From Microbacterium sp. LWH3-1.2 (GTDB taxonomy: Bacteria > Actinomycetota > Actinomycetes > Actinomycetales > Microbacteriaceae), in NCBI RefSeq assembly GCF_040675855.1, contig NZ_JBEGIK010000001.1:1302001-1366000 (forward strand): a DNA stretch of 64,000 nt, written 5' to 3'. The translations under genes were made by a program, and so were the position numbers. Below, piece by piece: positions 7,885 through 16,248 of this stretch. The notes beneath the pieces are model-generated. The model did not search any database. It was not told where the DNA came from and saw nothing but the letters and a program-made list of their open reading frames with translations. Position 1 is the first letter of the stretch; each line of letters opens with the position of its first letter.

Positions 7885-9600
7885 ATGCCTGACTCACAGA
7901 ACCCGATCCGTCCGCGCCTGACGTGGCGTCAGCGGGAGGCCCGTACCATTCACGGTGCCATCCTCGACCCGGGCCTCGTGCCCGCAGGTGAGGCCTCCCC
8001 GACGGTCTACGAGCCGGACGTGCTGCTGATGTCGCCGTGGGCCAGGGTCGAGCGACCAGACGCCGAAGCCCGCGAAGCCGCCCGCGACGCCGACGCCTCG
8101 CAGGTCGACCCTCGCAGCGAGGCCCTCGACGAATTGGAGGCGGTGGCGACGAAGCTCGGGTGGACGGTGGCCGGCCTGCCGCTGGAGGACCCGGAGCGGG
8201 GCCCCGAGAGCTCCGACGACGAGACCGCCGAAAGAGCGGCGGCGCCCGCCGTGAGCAGGCGTCGTGACGGTGTCGCCCAGACGCAGCGGGTGCGGATCCG
8301 GGTGGCGCCCGATGCCCGGCCTGACGCGCCGCAGGTGCCGCCGGATGCGTGGCGCCTGCTCGTGGAGGCGAGGAAGACCGGGATCAGGGGTATGGGACTC
8401 AACCACCTGCTGACCACCGACGACCTCGGATCGAACCCCTTCAAGGGAAACCCGTTCAAGGGGAACCCCTTCAAGGGCAATCCGTTCAAGGGGAACCCGT
8501 TCAAGGGGAATCCCACGGGGCTGGAGGGCTATGCCTATCCGGGGTACGGGGGGCGCCAGCCCGTCGCGTTCGTGGGGCCGGACCTCACGCCCGCGTCGCG
8601 TCCGCTCGGGGAACGCCCGGTTGTCGCGATCCTCGATACGGGGTGTGGGGAACACCCGTGGCTGAAGAACGCCGTCATCACCGACGTGGCCAAGCTGTAT
8701 GACGGCGAGATCGGCATCGTCGATCCCGTGTCGGATCCCGACACCCATCCCTCGCTCGGATCGCCCCTCGACGGCGTGGTCGACAGCGCCGCCGGGCACG
8801 GCACGTTCATCGCCGGCATCGTGCTGCAAGCCTGCCCGGAGGCGCGGATCCTTCCGGTGCGCGTAGCCGACGGAGAGGGCGTGATCCGGGAGAGCGAACT
8901 GCTCGGGGCACTCGGTCGCCTCGTGGCGATCGTCGAGGACGAGAAGGCGGGTCACCGCATCGATGTGGTGAATCTGTCGTGCAGCTACTACCACGAGTCT
9001 CCCGAGCAGGAATCGGTCGACAGCGAACTGTACGACCTGCTGCGCAGACTGCGGGCAGCCGGCACGGTGGTCGTGTGCTCGGCCGGGAACGACGCGACCG
9101 ACCGGCCGGCCGCCCCGGCGTCGCTGCACCACTGGGAGGGGGCGGACTGCGGCATCGCGGACGAAGGCGACATCGCGCCGCTCGTGACCGTCGGCGCGCT
9201 GAACCCGTCGCTCGCCTCGGTGGCGCTGTTCTCGAATGTGGGCGCATGGGTGAAGACGTACGTTCGCGGGGTGTCGGTGCTGTCGACGGTCCCGACGAAC
9301 TTCCAGGGCGGCATCCAACCCGATCTCGCCAGCGACGAGTACGGACGGCGGCGTCAGACCCTCGACATCGACGACTTCGGTTCGGGCTTCGCGGTGTGGA
9401 GCGGCACGTCGTTCGCCGCGCCCATCGTCGCCGGTCGCATCGCCGAGAAGCTCGTGGGGCCGCGGCCCGTCGCCGCGGCCGCCGCACCGGGCAAGAACCC
9501 GACGGTGGCGGCAGCGGTGGCGGCGGTGAAGGTCGTCACCGATGACGCAGACGAGAAGGACGTCTCTTTGCTCGAGAAGCGCATCGCACCCGCGGGTTGA
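7885..9600 (+). CDS. Cytoplasmic S8 subtilisin-like protease with NPFKG repeats
   Basis: Subtilase of 571 residues starting at ATG 7885 behind GAAGGGG. The catalytic triad is complete: Asp251 in VAILDTGCGEHPW, His305 in GHGTFIAGI and Ser509 in WSGTSFAAPIVAGRI, with the oxyanion Asn in CSAGNDATD. There is no signal peptide or C-terminal anchor, so unlike most subtilases it should stay in the cytoplasm. Residues 1-180 form an unrecognised domain, followed at residues 184-208 by five tandem NPFKG units just before the protease domain. It lies between the sigma/small-protein pair and the TPR-CHAT gene, suggesting regulated intracellular proteolysis. Confidence 0.92.
   Translation: MPDSQNPIRPRLTWRQREARTIHGAILDPGLVPAGEASPTVYEPDVLLMSPWARVERPDAEAREAARDADASQVDPRSEALDELEAVATKLGWTVAGLPLEDPERGPESSDDETAERAAAPAVSRRRDGVAQTQRVRIRVAPDARPDAPQVPPDAWRLLVEARKTGIRGMGLNHLLTTDDLGSNPFKGNPFKGNPFKGNPFKGNPFKGNPTGLEGYAYPGYGGRQPVAFVGPDLTPASRPLGERPVVAILDTGCGEHPWLKNAVITDVAKLYDGEIGIVDPVSDPDTHPSLGSPLDGVVDSAAGHGTFIAGIVLQACPEARILPVRVADGEGVIRESELLGALGRLVAIVEDEKAGHRIDVVNLSCSYYHESPEQESVDSELYDLLRRLRAAGTVVVCSAGNDATDRPAAPASLHHWEGADCGIADEGDIAPLVTVGALNPSLASVALFSNVGAWVKTYVRGVSVLSTVPTNFQGGIQPDLASDEYGRRRQTLDIDDFGSGFAVWSGTSFAAPIVAGRIAEKLVGPRPVAAAAAPGKNPTVAAAVAAVKVVTDDADEKDVSLLEKRIAPAG
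8434..8508 (+). repeat. Five 15-bp tandem repeats encoding NPFKG
   Basis: Five in-frame units of AAYCCSTTCAAGGGN with only third-position changes, followed by a decayed unit (NPTG). The unit is a multiple of three, so copy number can change without frameshift. It lies at the border of the N-terminal region and the protease domain. Confidence 0.95.
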
Positions 9601-9653
9601 GGCGCACCGGTGTCTCGATCGACACCCGCCGAGGTTCGCGCCATGCTGTGAGG

Positions 9654-12146
9654 ATGACGCTGACCGCCGCCGAGCTGTACCGCCGTGGTCGGGCACATCT
9701 CAACGCGGGACGCAACGCGGCGGCGCGCCGCGAACTCACGCGCGCCGCCGCACGCACGGACGACCCGGATCTTCGGGCACGTATCGCCGGCTCGATGGCA
9801 GCCGTGGTGATACGCCAGGGAGATCCGCAGGCGGCCGCCCACCTGTGTGAGGAAGCACTCGCGTATCCCGGGCTGTCGGCGCAGACCTCCGCCATGCTTC
9901 ACGGACAGCTCGGGCTGCTGGCGCTGGAGCGCGGCGCTCTCGATGAGGCGGTGAGCTGGCTCGACCGGGCGATCGACGGCATCGGCGACGAGGCCGAGCA
10001 CCGGGCCCCGATGCTGCTCAATCGCAGCCTTGCCCACAGCCAGGCGGGCAGATTCCGTGCTGCCCGGGCGGACCTCGAACGCGCGGTACCGGACTATGCC
10101 GCGACGGGCAACGACGTCGAGCGCGCGATGGCGGTGCACAACGCGGGGTATGTGGCCCTGCTGGAGGGCGATCTGATCGCCGCACTGTCGACGATGGCGG
10201 CGGCACGGGATGCGCTCGCCGCCGCGTCCGCGGTGAATGCGGCCATCTGTGATCTGGACCGGGCGGAGGTGCTCCGCGATGCCGGTCTGGTCGCAGAAGC
10301 GGAGAGCAGCCTCGTTCGGGTGGCGCAGACGTTCGGCGCGAATCGGATGCCGCAGGCGCGCGCGGAAGCGGAGTTCCACCTCTCGCGGGCACTGCTCACG
10401 CACGCGCCCGAGCGTGCGGAGCAGGTCGCTCGAGGCGCCGCCCGGCGGTTCCGACGCGTGCGTTCGGAGTGGTGGGCGCTGCGCGCCGACGGCGTCCGGC
10501 TGCGGGCGGCTCTGCTCGCCTCGCTCCAGGACGGGCGAGCCGGTGGCCGGGCAGTCCCTGCCCCGGCCGGGTGGTCGGGACACGTCGACATCGACGAGGC
10601 GGATCGGATCGCCGACGCCCTTCGCGCGCACCTGCTCGACGCCGAGGCCGAGGCCGTCGAACTCACCGCCCGCCTATGGCGTGCGCGGACCGGGTCTGAC
10701 GGCGGACCCGATGGACCCGTCCGGGTCCGCAGGAGCGCCCCGATCCAGCTCACCCTCCTCACACGCCAGGTGCAGGCCGCGCAGGCGCTTGCTCAAGGAC
10801 GCGAAGGGCTGGCGCGGCAGCGCGCGGCCGCAGGCCTCGATGCCCTGAGCGACTGGCAGGCCTCTTACGGCAGCCTGGATCTCGCCACGTCGCTGGTGAT
10901 GTACGGAGACGGCCTCGTCTACGCGGGCCTCCAGTCGGCGGTGCGCTCGATGCGGCCCGACGCGGTGTTCGAGTGGTCGGAGCGGGCGCGCTTCCTCAGC
11001 CAGCAGGTCGTTCCCCTGCGCCCGCCGCCCGACCCCGAACTCGCCACCGACCTTGCTGAGCTGCGCGCGCTGCGAGCAGAGGGCGGAGCGGATTGGCTGG
11101 CTTCCGAACGTGCGCGAGTGCTCGGCGAGCAACTGCGGCAGCGCCAGTGGGCGACCTCAGGCGCCGCCGGACGGCGACGGCGTGCCTCGTTGGCCGAGCT
11201 CCAAGCGGGCCTCGACGAGTCGACGGCCTCGGTGTCGTTCGTCTTCGACCGCACCGGGATGGTGGCGGTCGCGACGCGTCGCGACACCGCGCGCGTCGTG
11301 CGGATCGAACGGTGGCCGGAGGTCGCGCGCGCGGTCGCCGCACTGCGCGCGGAAGCCGATGTGAGCGCCGCGGTGCGTGGCGGTCCGATGGCGGCAGTGG
11401 TGCAGCGATCGCTCGATGAGCGGGTCGCCGCGCTGTCCGCTTCGCTTCTCGACCCGGTGATGGGCATCGTGGGTGACCGCAGGCTCGTGCTCACCGTGCC
11501 GGGTATTCTCGGCGGCATCCCGTGGGCGCTTCTCCCGGCGCTGCGCGGACGGGTGTTCACCGTCGCCACGTCGGCCTCGCAGTGGCTGGCGACGAGAGGG
11601 CAGGCTCCGGTACGTCGGGTGGCGCTCGCCGCGGGGCCCCGCGTCGAGCGTGCGGCCGAGGAGGTGGCGCGGGCCGCGGTCGCCTGGCCCGAGGCCCTCG
11701 TGCTTCGCGACGCGGACGCCTCTGTGGCCGCGTTGACGGCGGCCGCTTCGCACGCCGATCTGCTTCACGTCGCCGCGCACGGGCGGCACTCGGCGGAGCA
11801 CCCGCTGTTCTCAGGCCTCCAACTGCACGACGGCACGCTGTTCGGCTATGACGTCGATCTCATCGAGAACGTGCCGCACACCGTCGTGCTGTCTGCGTGC
11901 GAGGTCGGTCGTTCCTCGATCCGCTGGCATGAAGAGGCGGTCGGGATGACGCGAGTGTGGCTGCATGCAGGAGCCCGAAGCGTGGTAGCGGCTCCCGTCG
12001 TCATCGCGGACGATGAAGCGTGCGAGCTGCTGGCTGCGATGCACGAGGGCCTGGCTGCGGGTATCGCACCCTCGGAGGCGCTGGCCGAGGCATCCCGGCG
12101 TACCGGCATCGTCGCCCCGTTCCAGGTGCACGGCGCCGGCTTCTGA
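9654..12146 (+). CDS. TPR-CHAT domain protein (caspase-like protease)
   Basis: Protein of 830 residues. About residues 10-420 are alpha-helical tetratricopeptide-like repeats (for example GQLGLLALERGALDEAVSWL). From about residue 600 to the end is a CHAT domain, the caspase/separase-fold cysteine protease family, with catalytic His709 in HVAAHGRH and Cys749 in LSACEVGRS. It has no signal peptide. ATG 9654 is preferred, but a TTG at 9597 overlapping the subtilase stop (TTGA) is possible and would add 19 residues. It is the last gene of the sigma-small protein-subtilase block; TPR-CHAT proteins in other systems act as activated, target-specific proteases. Confidence 0.92.
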   Translation: MTLTAAELYRRGRAHLNAGRNAAARRELTRAAARTDDPDLRARIAGSMAAVVIRQGDPQAAAHLCEEALAYPGLSAQTSAMLHGQLGLLALERGALDEAVSWLDRAIDGIGDEAEHRAPMLLNRSLAHSQAGRFRAARADLERAVPDYAATGNDVERAMAVHNAGYVALLEGDLIAALSTMAAARDALAAASAVNAAICDLDRAEVLRDAGLVAEAESSLVRVAQTFGANRMPQARAEAEFHLSRALLTHAPERAEQVARGAARRFRRVRSEWWALRADGVRLRAALLASLQDGRAGGRAVPAPAGWSGHVDIDEADRIADALRAHLLDAEAEAVELTARLWRARTGSDGGPDGPVRVRRSAPIQLTLLTRQVQAAQALAQGREGLARQRAAAGLDALSDWQASYGSLDLATSLVMYGDGLVYAGLQSAVRSMRPDAVFEWSERARFLSQQVVPLRPPPDPELATDLAELRALRAEGGADWLASERARVLGEQLRQRQWATSGAAGRRRRASLAELQAGLDESTASVSFVFDRTGMVAVATRRDTARVVRIERWPEVARAVAALRAEADVSAAVRGGPMAAVVQRSLDERVAALSASLLDPVMGIVGDRRLVLTVPGILGGIPWALLPALRGRVFTVATSASQWLATRGQAPVRRVALAAGPRVERAAEEVARAAVAWPEALVLRDADASVAALTAAASHADLLHVAAHGRHSAEHPLFSGLQLHDGTLFGYDVDLIENVPHTVVLSACEVGRSSIRWHEEAVGMTRVWLHAGARSVVAAPVVIADDEACELLAAMHEGLAAGIAPSEALAEASRRTGIVAPFQVHGAGF

Positions 12147-12240
12147 GAATTTCCGCCGTCCATGTATCAGGACGGATGCGACGGGCTCCTGGTCAGCGGA
12201 ACGGCTCGCGCATCCCGACGGGGGGTCGGGGAGCGGGGCG

Positions 12241-12279
12241 GAAGACCCTTGGGGAACGCAGATCGGGCTGCGGGTCTTC
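12241..12279. other. Hairpin downstream of TPR-CHAT gene
   Basis: Eight-bp arms GAAGACCC and GGGTCTTC separated by 23 bases, about 95 bases after the CHAT stop. It is weaker than the hairpin that follows at 12293. The 205-base gap between the convergent CHAT and LysR-like genes otherwise shows no gene. Confidence 0.35.
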
Positions 12280-12292
12280 AGCGCCGATCCTT

Positions 12293-12329
12293 GAGGGGTG
12301 CCGCACTGGGGACTGGGGTGGCACCCCTC
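12293..12329. terminator. Probable bidirectional terminator
   Basis: Perfect 10-bp stem GAGGGGTGCC/GGCACCCCTC with a 17-base loop, between the convergent TPR-CHAT and LysR-like genes. The stem is GC-rich and lacks a T tract, as is common for actinobacterial terminators. Confidence 0.55.
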
Positions 12330-12351
12330 GTCCTCGCCCTCGGCGGCGCGG

Positions 12352-13107
12352 TCAGCCGCGCGAGGAGTTCGCCGTGCGGCCGCGCACGATCCCGACGAAC
12401 GCGTCGACGGCGGGCGTCGTCCGGTCGGCGTCCCAGGCGAGTGCAACCGTCGAGATCGGTCCGTCGCGCAGCGGCCGGTACTCGACGTCCTTGCGGTGGT
12501 GCAGTCGCGCGAGCGACATGGGCACGACCACGATCCCCACGCCCGCCGCGACGGTGGCGATCGCCTCGCCCGTGTCCGCCGGAGCGGTGAACCGAGGGGC
12601 GAGCGTTCCAGGAAGACGGATGCCGAGCACGTCGTCGCCGGGAACGATGAGCACCTCGCCCTCGAGGTCGGCCGCGGCGAGCTCTTCGGCGGCGGTCAGG
12701 TGCGAATCCTTCGCGCACACGACGACGGGCACCTCGTCGTACAGCGGGATGACGTGGAGCCCGTCCTTGTCGATCGGCAGCCGCACGAGGGCCGCGTCGA
12801 CCTCGCCGGCGCGCAGCGCCTGCCGCTGGTAGGCGAACGCCAGGGGCACGAGATCCAGGCTCGTGCGCGGCATCCGCTCCTTCCAGGTGTCGATCCACTT
12901 GCCGGGTGTCGCCCCGGGGATCGCGCCGAGGGTGAAGGTGGCGGGCATGGGTGCGTCGTCAGGCGGTGTCGGCGAGGGCCCGGGCGACGGCTGCGGCCGA
13001 CGAGGCTTCGCGGGTTTCGCGTTCGCTGCGGAGCGGGATGCCGTGCCGGGGCGCTTGCCCGCGGAGCCGCGTCCTCGTCCGCCTGTGCGCGACCCGCCCT
13101 TCGCCAT
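12352..13107 (-). CDS. LysR substrate-binding domain protein lacking HTH
   Basis: Protein of 251 residues. Residues about 55-250 match the effector-binding (periplasmic-binding-like) domain of LysR regulators (DAALVRLPI, VIPLYDEVPVVV, VAAGVGIVVVPMSLA). The usual N-terminal winged helix-turn-helix is missing. In its place are about 50 low-complexity residues rich in Lys, Arg, Gly and Pro (KPAKPRRPQPSPGPSP). The basic tail could bind DNA non-specifically or mark a degenerate regulator. It is not simply a truncated ORF, because the basic tail is in frame with a plausible ATG at 13107. Confidence 0.8.
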   Translation of the reverse strand: MAKGGSRTGGRGRGSAGKRPGTASRSAANAKPAKPRRPQPSPGPSPTPPDDAPMPATFTLGAIPGATPGKWIDTWKERMPRTSLDLVPLAFAYQRQALRAGEVDAALVRLPIDKDGLHVIPLYDEVPVVVCAKDSHLTAAEELAAADLEGEVLIVPGDDVLGIRLPGTLAPRFTAPADTGEAIATVAAGVGIVVVPMSLARLHHRKDVEYRPLRDGPISTVALAWDADRTTPAVDAFVGIVRGRTANSSRG

Positions 13108-13142
13108 ACCGTTCAGCGTAGCCCGGGCGATATCGTTCGCTC

Positions 13143-13541
13143 ATGGTGACGATCCTCGCGACGGTCTTCGCGGCGCTGGCGGCGCTGCTGCACGTGTACA
13201 TCTTCGTGATGGAGAGCGTGCAATGGACACAGCCCAAGATCTGGAAGCGCTTCGGCGTCGCGGATCAGGCCGCCGCCGACACCACGAAGCCGATGGCGTA
13301 CAACCAGGGGTTCTACAACCTGTTCCTCGCGATCGGCGTGGTGATCGGGCTGGTCCTGATCTACGCGGGAGCCGACGGCTCGCCCGTGAGCGCCGCGGGC
13401 CTCGCGCTCGTGCTGTTCAGCCTGGGCTCGATGGTGGCGGCGGCGCTCGTGCTGCTGACGACGGGCGTGCGATACCTGCGCGCGGCGCTCATCCAGGGAA
13501 CGCTGCCGCTCATCGGCTTCGTCCTCTTCCTGTTCGCCTGA
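13143..13541 (+). CDS. DUF1304 family membrane protein
   Basis: Small membrane protein of 132 residues with four transmembrane helices. The N-terminal LLHVYIFVMESVQWTQP and the conserved NQGFYNLFLAIGV segment are diagnostic of DUF1304. Function is unknown in the family. It is divergent from the LysR-like gene with only 35 bases between starts, so the two may share regulation. Confidence 0.88.
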   Translation: MVTILATVFAALAALLHVYIFVMESVQWTQPKIWKRFGVADQAAADTTKPMAYNQGFYNLFLAIGVVIGLVLIYAGADGSPVSAAGLALVLFSLGSMVAAALVLLTTGVRYLRAALIQGTLPLIGFVLFLFA

Positions 13542-13545
13542 GCGC

Positions 13546-14115
13546 TCAGTCGCACGCGCCCCACCGGCCGGCTCCGGATGCGACGGCATTCGCCTCGAGC
13601 GAGCGCAGGAGCGCCTCCTGGGTGCGATTCGGGGAGTAGACCTCGACGCGCGCGTCGCCCTGCGCCACGAGCTCGCCGTTGACGAAGCGGCCGTCGGGAG
13701 TCCAGACGTAGAGCAGCGTCCTGCCGTACTGGTCGTGCACCTCGGCATCGGGCGCCACCCAGATCGTCGATCCGGCCGGCACGAGGGCCGTGAGCCTCGC
13801 CGTCGCCTCCGATCCCCAGCAGTCGACCACGGGGGAGATCTCCGGAGTGTCGATGCCGAGGAGGCGCACGCGCGTCGACCCGAGGTCGCCGACGACCGCA
13901 TTCGGCTCCGCGACGTGGGCGCGCAGCGTATCGCCGTCGTGGACTCTCTCCACGGTCATCTCGAACGCACCCGCCGGAATCGCGGGCATCGTCGCGGACC
14001 CGTCCGGGGCCGTGACGCCGACCTCGGCCGAATCGCTCTCACGCCCCAGGAACCACCACACTGCCGCGCCCGAGAGGACGAGCACGAGGATGCCGATGAG
14101 GACGCGTCTGACCAC
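13546..14115 (-). CDS. Thermonuclease (SNase) family protein, exported
   Basis: Protein of 189 residues with an N-terminal hydrophobic helix (about residues 5-22, VLIGILVLVLSGAAVWWFLG), acting as an uncleaved anchor or signal. The staphylococcal-nuclease fold follows: RVRLLGIDTPEI carries the Arg, Asp and Glu equivalents of R35, D40 and E43, and DQYGRTLLYVW carries the second catalytic Arg. It is probably a calcium-dependent extracellular or membrane-tethered nuclease. It converges on the DUF1304 gene four bases away. Confidence 0.9.
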   Translation of the reverse strand: MVRRVLIGILVLVLSGAAVWWFLGRESDSAEVGVTAPDGSATMPAIPAGAFEMTVERVHDGDTLRAHVAEPNAVVGDLGSTRVRLLGIDTPEISPVVDCWGSEATARLTALVPAGSTIWVAPDAEVHDQYGRTLLYVWTPDGRFVNGELVAQGDARVEVYSPNRTQEALLRSLEANAVASGAGRWGACD

Positions 14116-14158
14116 GTCACGAGCCTATGACGTACCCGCGACGTGTCGCGGCCGGGAC

Positions 14159-14566
14159 TCAGGCCGCCAGGCGTAGTCCGCGCTTGTCGGTGGCGACGCG
14201 CTCGCCGTCGGCGATGGTCTGGTCGTCTCCGATGAGCGAGCCTCCCGCCACACGGGCGTCGTGACCGACCTGCGTGCGGACGCCGATCTTGGCACGCGGG
14301 CCGATGGCGGCACGAGGACCGATGTGGGCGTGGGGTGCGATCTCGACGTCGGGGCCGATCACGGCATCCGTCTCGACCCACACGCCACGGCCGACGTGCG
14401 CGCCTGCGGCGATCTGCACGCCCGGTTCGACATACGCCCCCGCTTCGACGACGGCGCTCGGGTGCACCTTCGCTCCATGCGCGATCAGGCCACGGCCATT
14501 GACGTGCTTGCGGTAGCGCAGCGTCTCGCCCTGGTCGTTCTCGATGTCGATGTAGTTCTTGCCCAC
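14159..14566 (-). CDS. Hexapeptide-repeat (left-handed beta helix) protein
   Basis: Protein of about 135 residues dominated by hexapeptide repeats ([IV]GxxxxI/V pattern: AVVEAGAYVEPGVQIAAGAH, then further coils), the left-handed beta-helix fold of acyltransferases and gamma carbonic anhydrases. It is much shorter than LpxD or DapH, and I see no catalytic His in a clear context, so it may be a structural or acetyltransferase-like protein. A GTG at 14566 sits behind GGAGGGG and is the preferred start; a GTG at 14587 would add seven residues. Confidence 0.75.
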   Translation of the reverse strand: MGKNYIDIENDQGETLRYRKHVNGRGLIAHGAKVHPSAVVEAGAYVEPGVQIAAGAHVGRGVWVETDAVIGPDVEIAPHAHIGPRAAIGPRAKIGVRTQVGHDARVAGGSLIGDDQTIADGERVATDKRGLRLAA

Positions 14567-14614
14567 GGTCCCCTCCTGGAGCAGCACAGAGTGCTGAGTA
14601 CAGAAATAACCGTG

Positions 14615-14638
14615 GCGCGGGGAGAATCATTCCCGCGC
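14615..14638. other. Hairpin upstream of hexapeptide-repeat gene
   Basis: Stem GCGCGGG/CCCGCGC with a 10-base loop in the 146-base gap before the hexapeptide-repeat gene. It might be an operator or the second of two stacked terminators after the aminotransferase gene. Confidence 0.35.
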
Positions 14639-14663
14639 ATCGGAACGATTCGGTGACGGTCGA

Positions 14664-14699
14664 CGAAGGCCCCGCATCCCAGGGAATGCGGGGCCTTCG
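14664..14699 (-). terminator. Strong terminator of aminotransferase gene
   Basis: Perfect 14-bp stem CGAAGGCCCCGCAT with an 8-base loop, 14 bases downstream of the aminotransferase stop on the minus strand. Confidence 0.7.
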
Positions 14700-14712
14700 A
14701 GGCGGAATCGAG

Positions 14713-16122
14713 TCACCGCGCCACGTACTCGTCGGCGGCCGAGAGCGCCCGGTCGATCACGTCGAGGCCGCGCATCAGTTCATCCTCGGTGATCACGAGC
14801 GGCGGGGCCACGTGGACGCGGTTGAAGTGCGTGAACGGCCACACACCGTCGCGCTTGCACGCCGCAGCGACGGCGGCGACGGGTGCGGCATCCGTCCCGC
14901 TCGCATTGAACGGCACGAGCTGTTCGCGCGTCTCGCGGTCCTTGACGAGTTCGATCGCCCAGAAGAGGCCCATGCCGCGCACGTCGCCGACGGACGGATG
15001 CCGCGCCGCGAGGTCGCGGAGGCGAGGCTCGACCACGCGCGAGCCGAGGTCGCGCACGCGCTCGAGGATGCCGTCGCGCGCGAAGACCTCGAACGTCGCC
15101 ACGCCTGCGGCGCACGCGAGCGGGTGACCCGAGTATGTCAGCCCGCCGGGGAACGCGACCGTGTCGAAGTGCGCCGCGATGGGGTCGGAGATCACGACGC
15201 CGCCGAGCGGCACGTAGCCCGAGTTCACGCCCTTCGCGAAGGTGATGAGGTCGGGCTGCACGTCGAACGCCTGGAAGGCGAACCATTCGCCCACGCGTCC
15301 GAAGCCGACCATGACCTCGTCGGCGATGTAGACGATGCCGTAGCGGTCGCACAGCGCGCGCACGCCGGCGAGGTAGCCGGGCGGCGGGATCAGCACGCCG
15401 TTCGTGCCGACGATCGTCTCGATGACGATGGCGGCGATGGTCGAGGCACCCTCGAGCACGATGGTCTGCTCGAGGTGCTCGAGGGCGCGCTGGGTCTCCT
15501 CCACGGGGGTCGACGAGTGGAACGCCGAGCGGTAGAGGTACGGGCCGAAGAACTTGGCCGTCGAGCCGTCGCCAGGCTCGTTCGGCCAGCGCCGCGGGTC
15601 GCCGGTGAGCGAGATCGCGGTCGTGGTGTTGCCGTGGTAGCTGCGGTACATCGACAGCACCTTGCGGCGGCCGGTGACCAGGCGCGCCATGCGCACGGCG
15701 TTCTCGTTCGCGTCGGCGCCGCCGTTGGTGAAGAACACCTTCTCGAACCCGTCGCCCGCGACCTCGGCGATGCGCCGGGCCAGCTCGCCGCGCACGTCGT
15801 TCGCCAGCGACGGCTGGATCGTCGCCAGGCGGCCGGCCTGCTGCTGGATGGCCGCGACGAGATCCGGATGCTGGTGCCCGAGGTTGAGGTTCACCAGCTG
15901 CGAGCTGAAGTCGAGGTAGGCGTTGCCCGAGTAGTCCCAGAAAGTGGAGCCCTCGCCCGCCGCGATGGGCAGGGGATCGATGAGCGCCTGCGCGCTCCAC
16001 GAGTGGAACACGTGGCCTCGGTCGTCCGCGCGAACGCGGGCATCGGCCTCCGGGTCGGGAAGTGGCCGGGCTACGCCGGTGGGGTCGGTGTAGACGGCGG
16101 TGTCTGCGAGCGTGTCGGTCAT
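14713..16122 (-). CDS. Class III PLP-dependent aminotransferase, copy 1
   Basis: Fold-type I omega-aminotransferase of 469 residues, commonly labelled aspartate aminotransferase family protein. It has the substrate-pocket region FFTNGGADANENAVRMAR, the YHGNTTTAIS glycine turn, the cofactor Asp in YIADEVMVGFGR and the Schiff-base Lys in TFAKGVNSGYVPLGG. The family moves amino groups from beta-alanine, GABA or diamines to pyruvate or 2-oxoglutarate. The next gene upstream is a malonate-semialdehyde dehydrogenase, so beta-alanine or a polyamine-derived amine is the likely substrate. Start is ATG 16122 behind GGAGAAAGGA. A paralog lies at 47039-48355. Confidence 0.92.
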   Translation of the reverse strand: MTDTLADTAVYTDPTGVARPLPDPEADARVRADDRGHVFHSWSAQALIDPLPIAAGEGSTFWDYSGNAYLDFSSQLVNLNLGHQHPDLVAAIQQQAGRLATIQPSLANDVRGELARRIAEVAGDGFEKVFFTNGGADANENAVRMARLVTGRRKVLSMYRSYHGNTTTAISLTGDPRRWPNEPGDGSTAKFFGPYLYRSAFHSSTPVEETQRALEHLEQTIVLEGASTIAAIVIETIVGTNGVLIPPPGYLAGVRALCDRYGIVYIADEVMVGFGRVGEWFAFQAFDVQPDLITFAKGVNSGYVPLGGVVISDPIAAHFDTVAFPGGLTYSGHPLACAAGVATFEVFARDGILERVRDLGSRVVEPRLRDLAARHPSVGDVRGMGLFWAIELVKDRETREQLVPFNASGTDAAPVAAVAAACKRDGVWPFTHFNRVHVAPPLVITEDELMRGLDVIDRALSAADEYVAR

Positions 16123-16140
16123 GGGATCGGTCCTTTCTCC

Positions 16141-16205
16141 CGGTCGTTGAGCGAGCGAGGAGCGTGGTCGTTGAGTGAGCTTGCGAGTCGAAACGCAGAG
16201 TCGAA
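16141..16205. repeat. Dispersed GGTCGTTGAGCGAGC repeat, tandem copy
   Basis: Two adjacent direct copies of GGTCGTTGAGYGAGC, the second ending in the GCGAGTCGAAACG half, followed by another AGAGTCGAAACG. The same word pair occurs at 35350 and at 40461-40559. It lies between the dehydrogenase and aminotransferase genes of one operon. Confidence 0.8.
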
Positions 16206-16248
16206 ACGCGTCAGCCCCTGCGCACAACGCCGAGTGCAGCGGCTGGGG

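Noticed and set aside
8434-8508. Tandem repeat as a CRISPR-like array
   Set aside because: Units are 15 bp with no unique spacers and remain in frame within the subtilase gene.
6722-12146. A type III-E CRISPR (Craspase) locus
   Set aside because: There is no gRAMP/Cas7-11 effector, no Csx30/31 match that I can recognise and no repeat-spacer array nearby. Only the sigma and TPR-CHAT parts are comparable.
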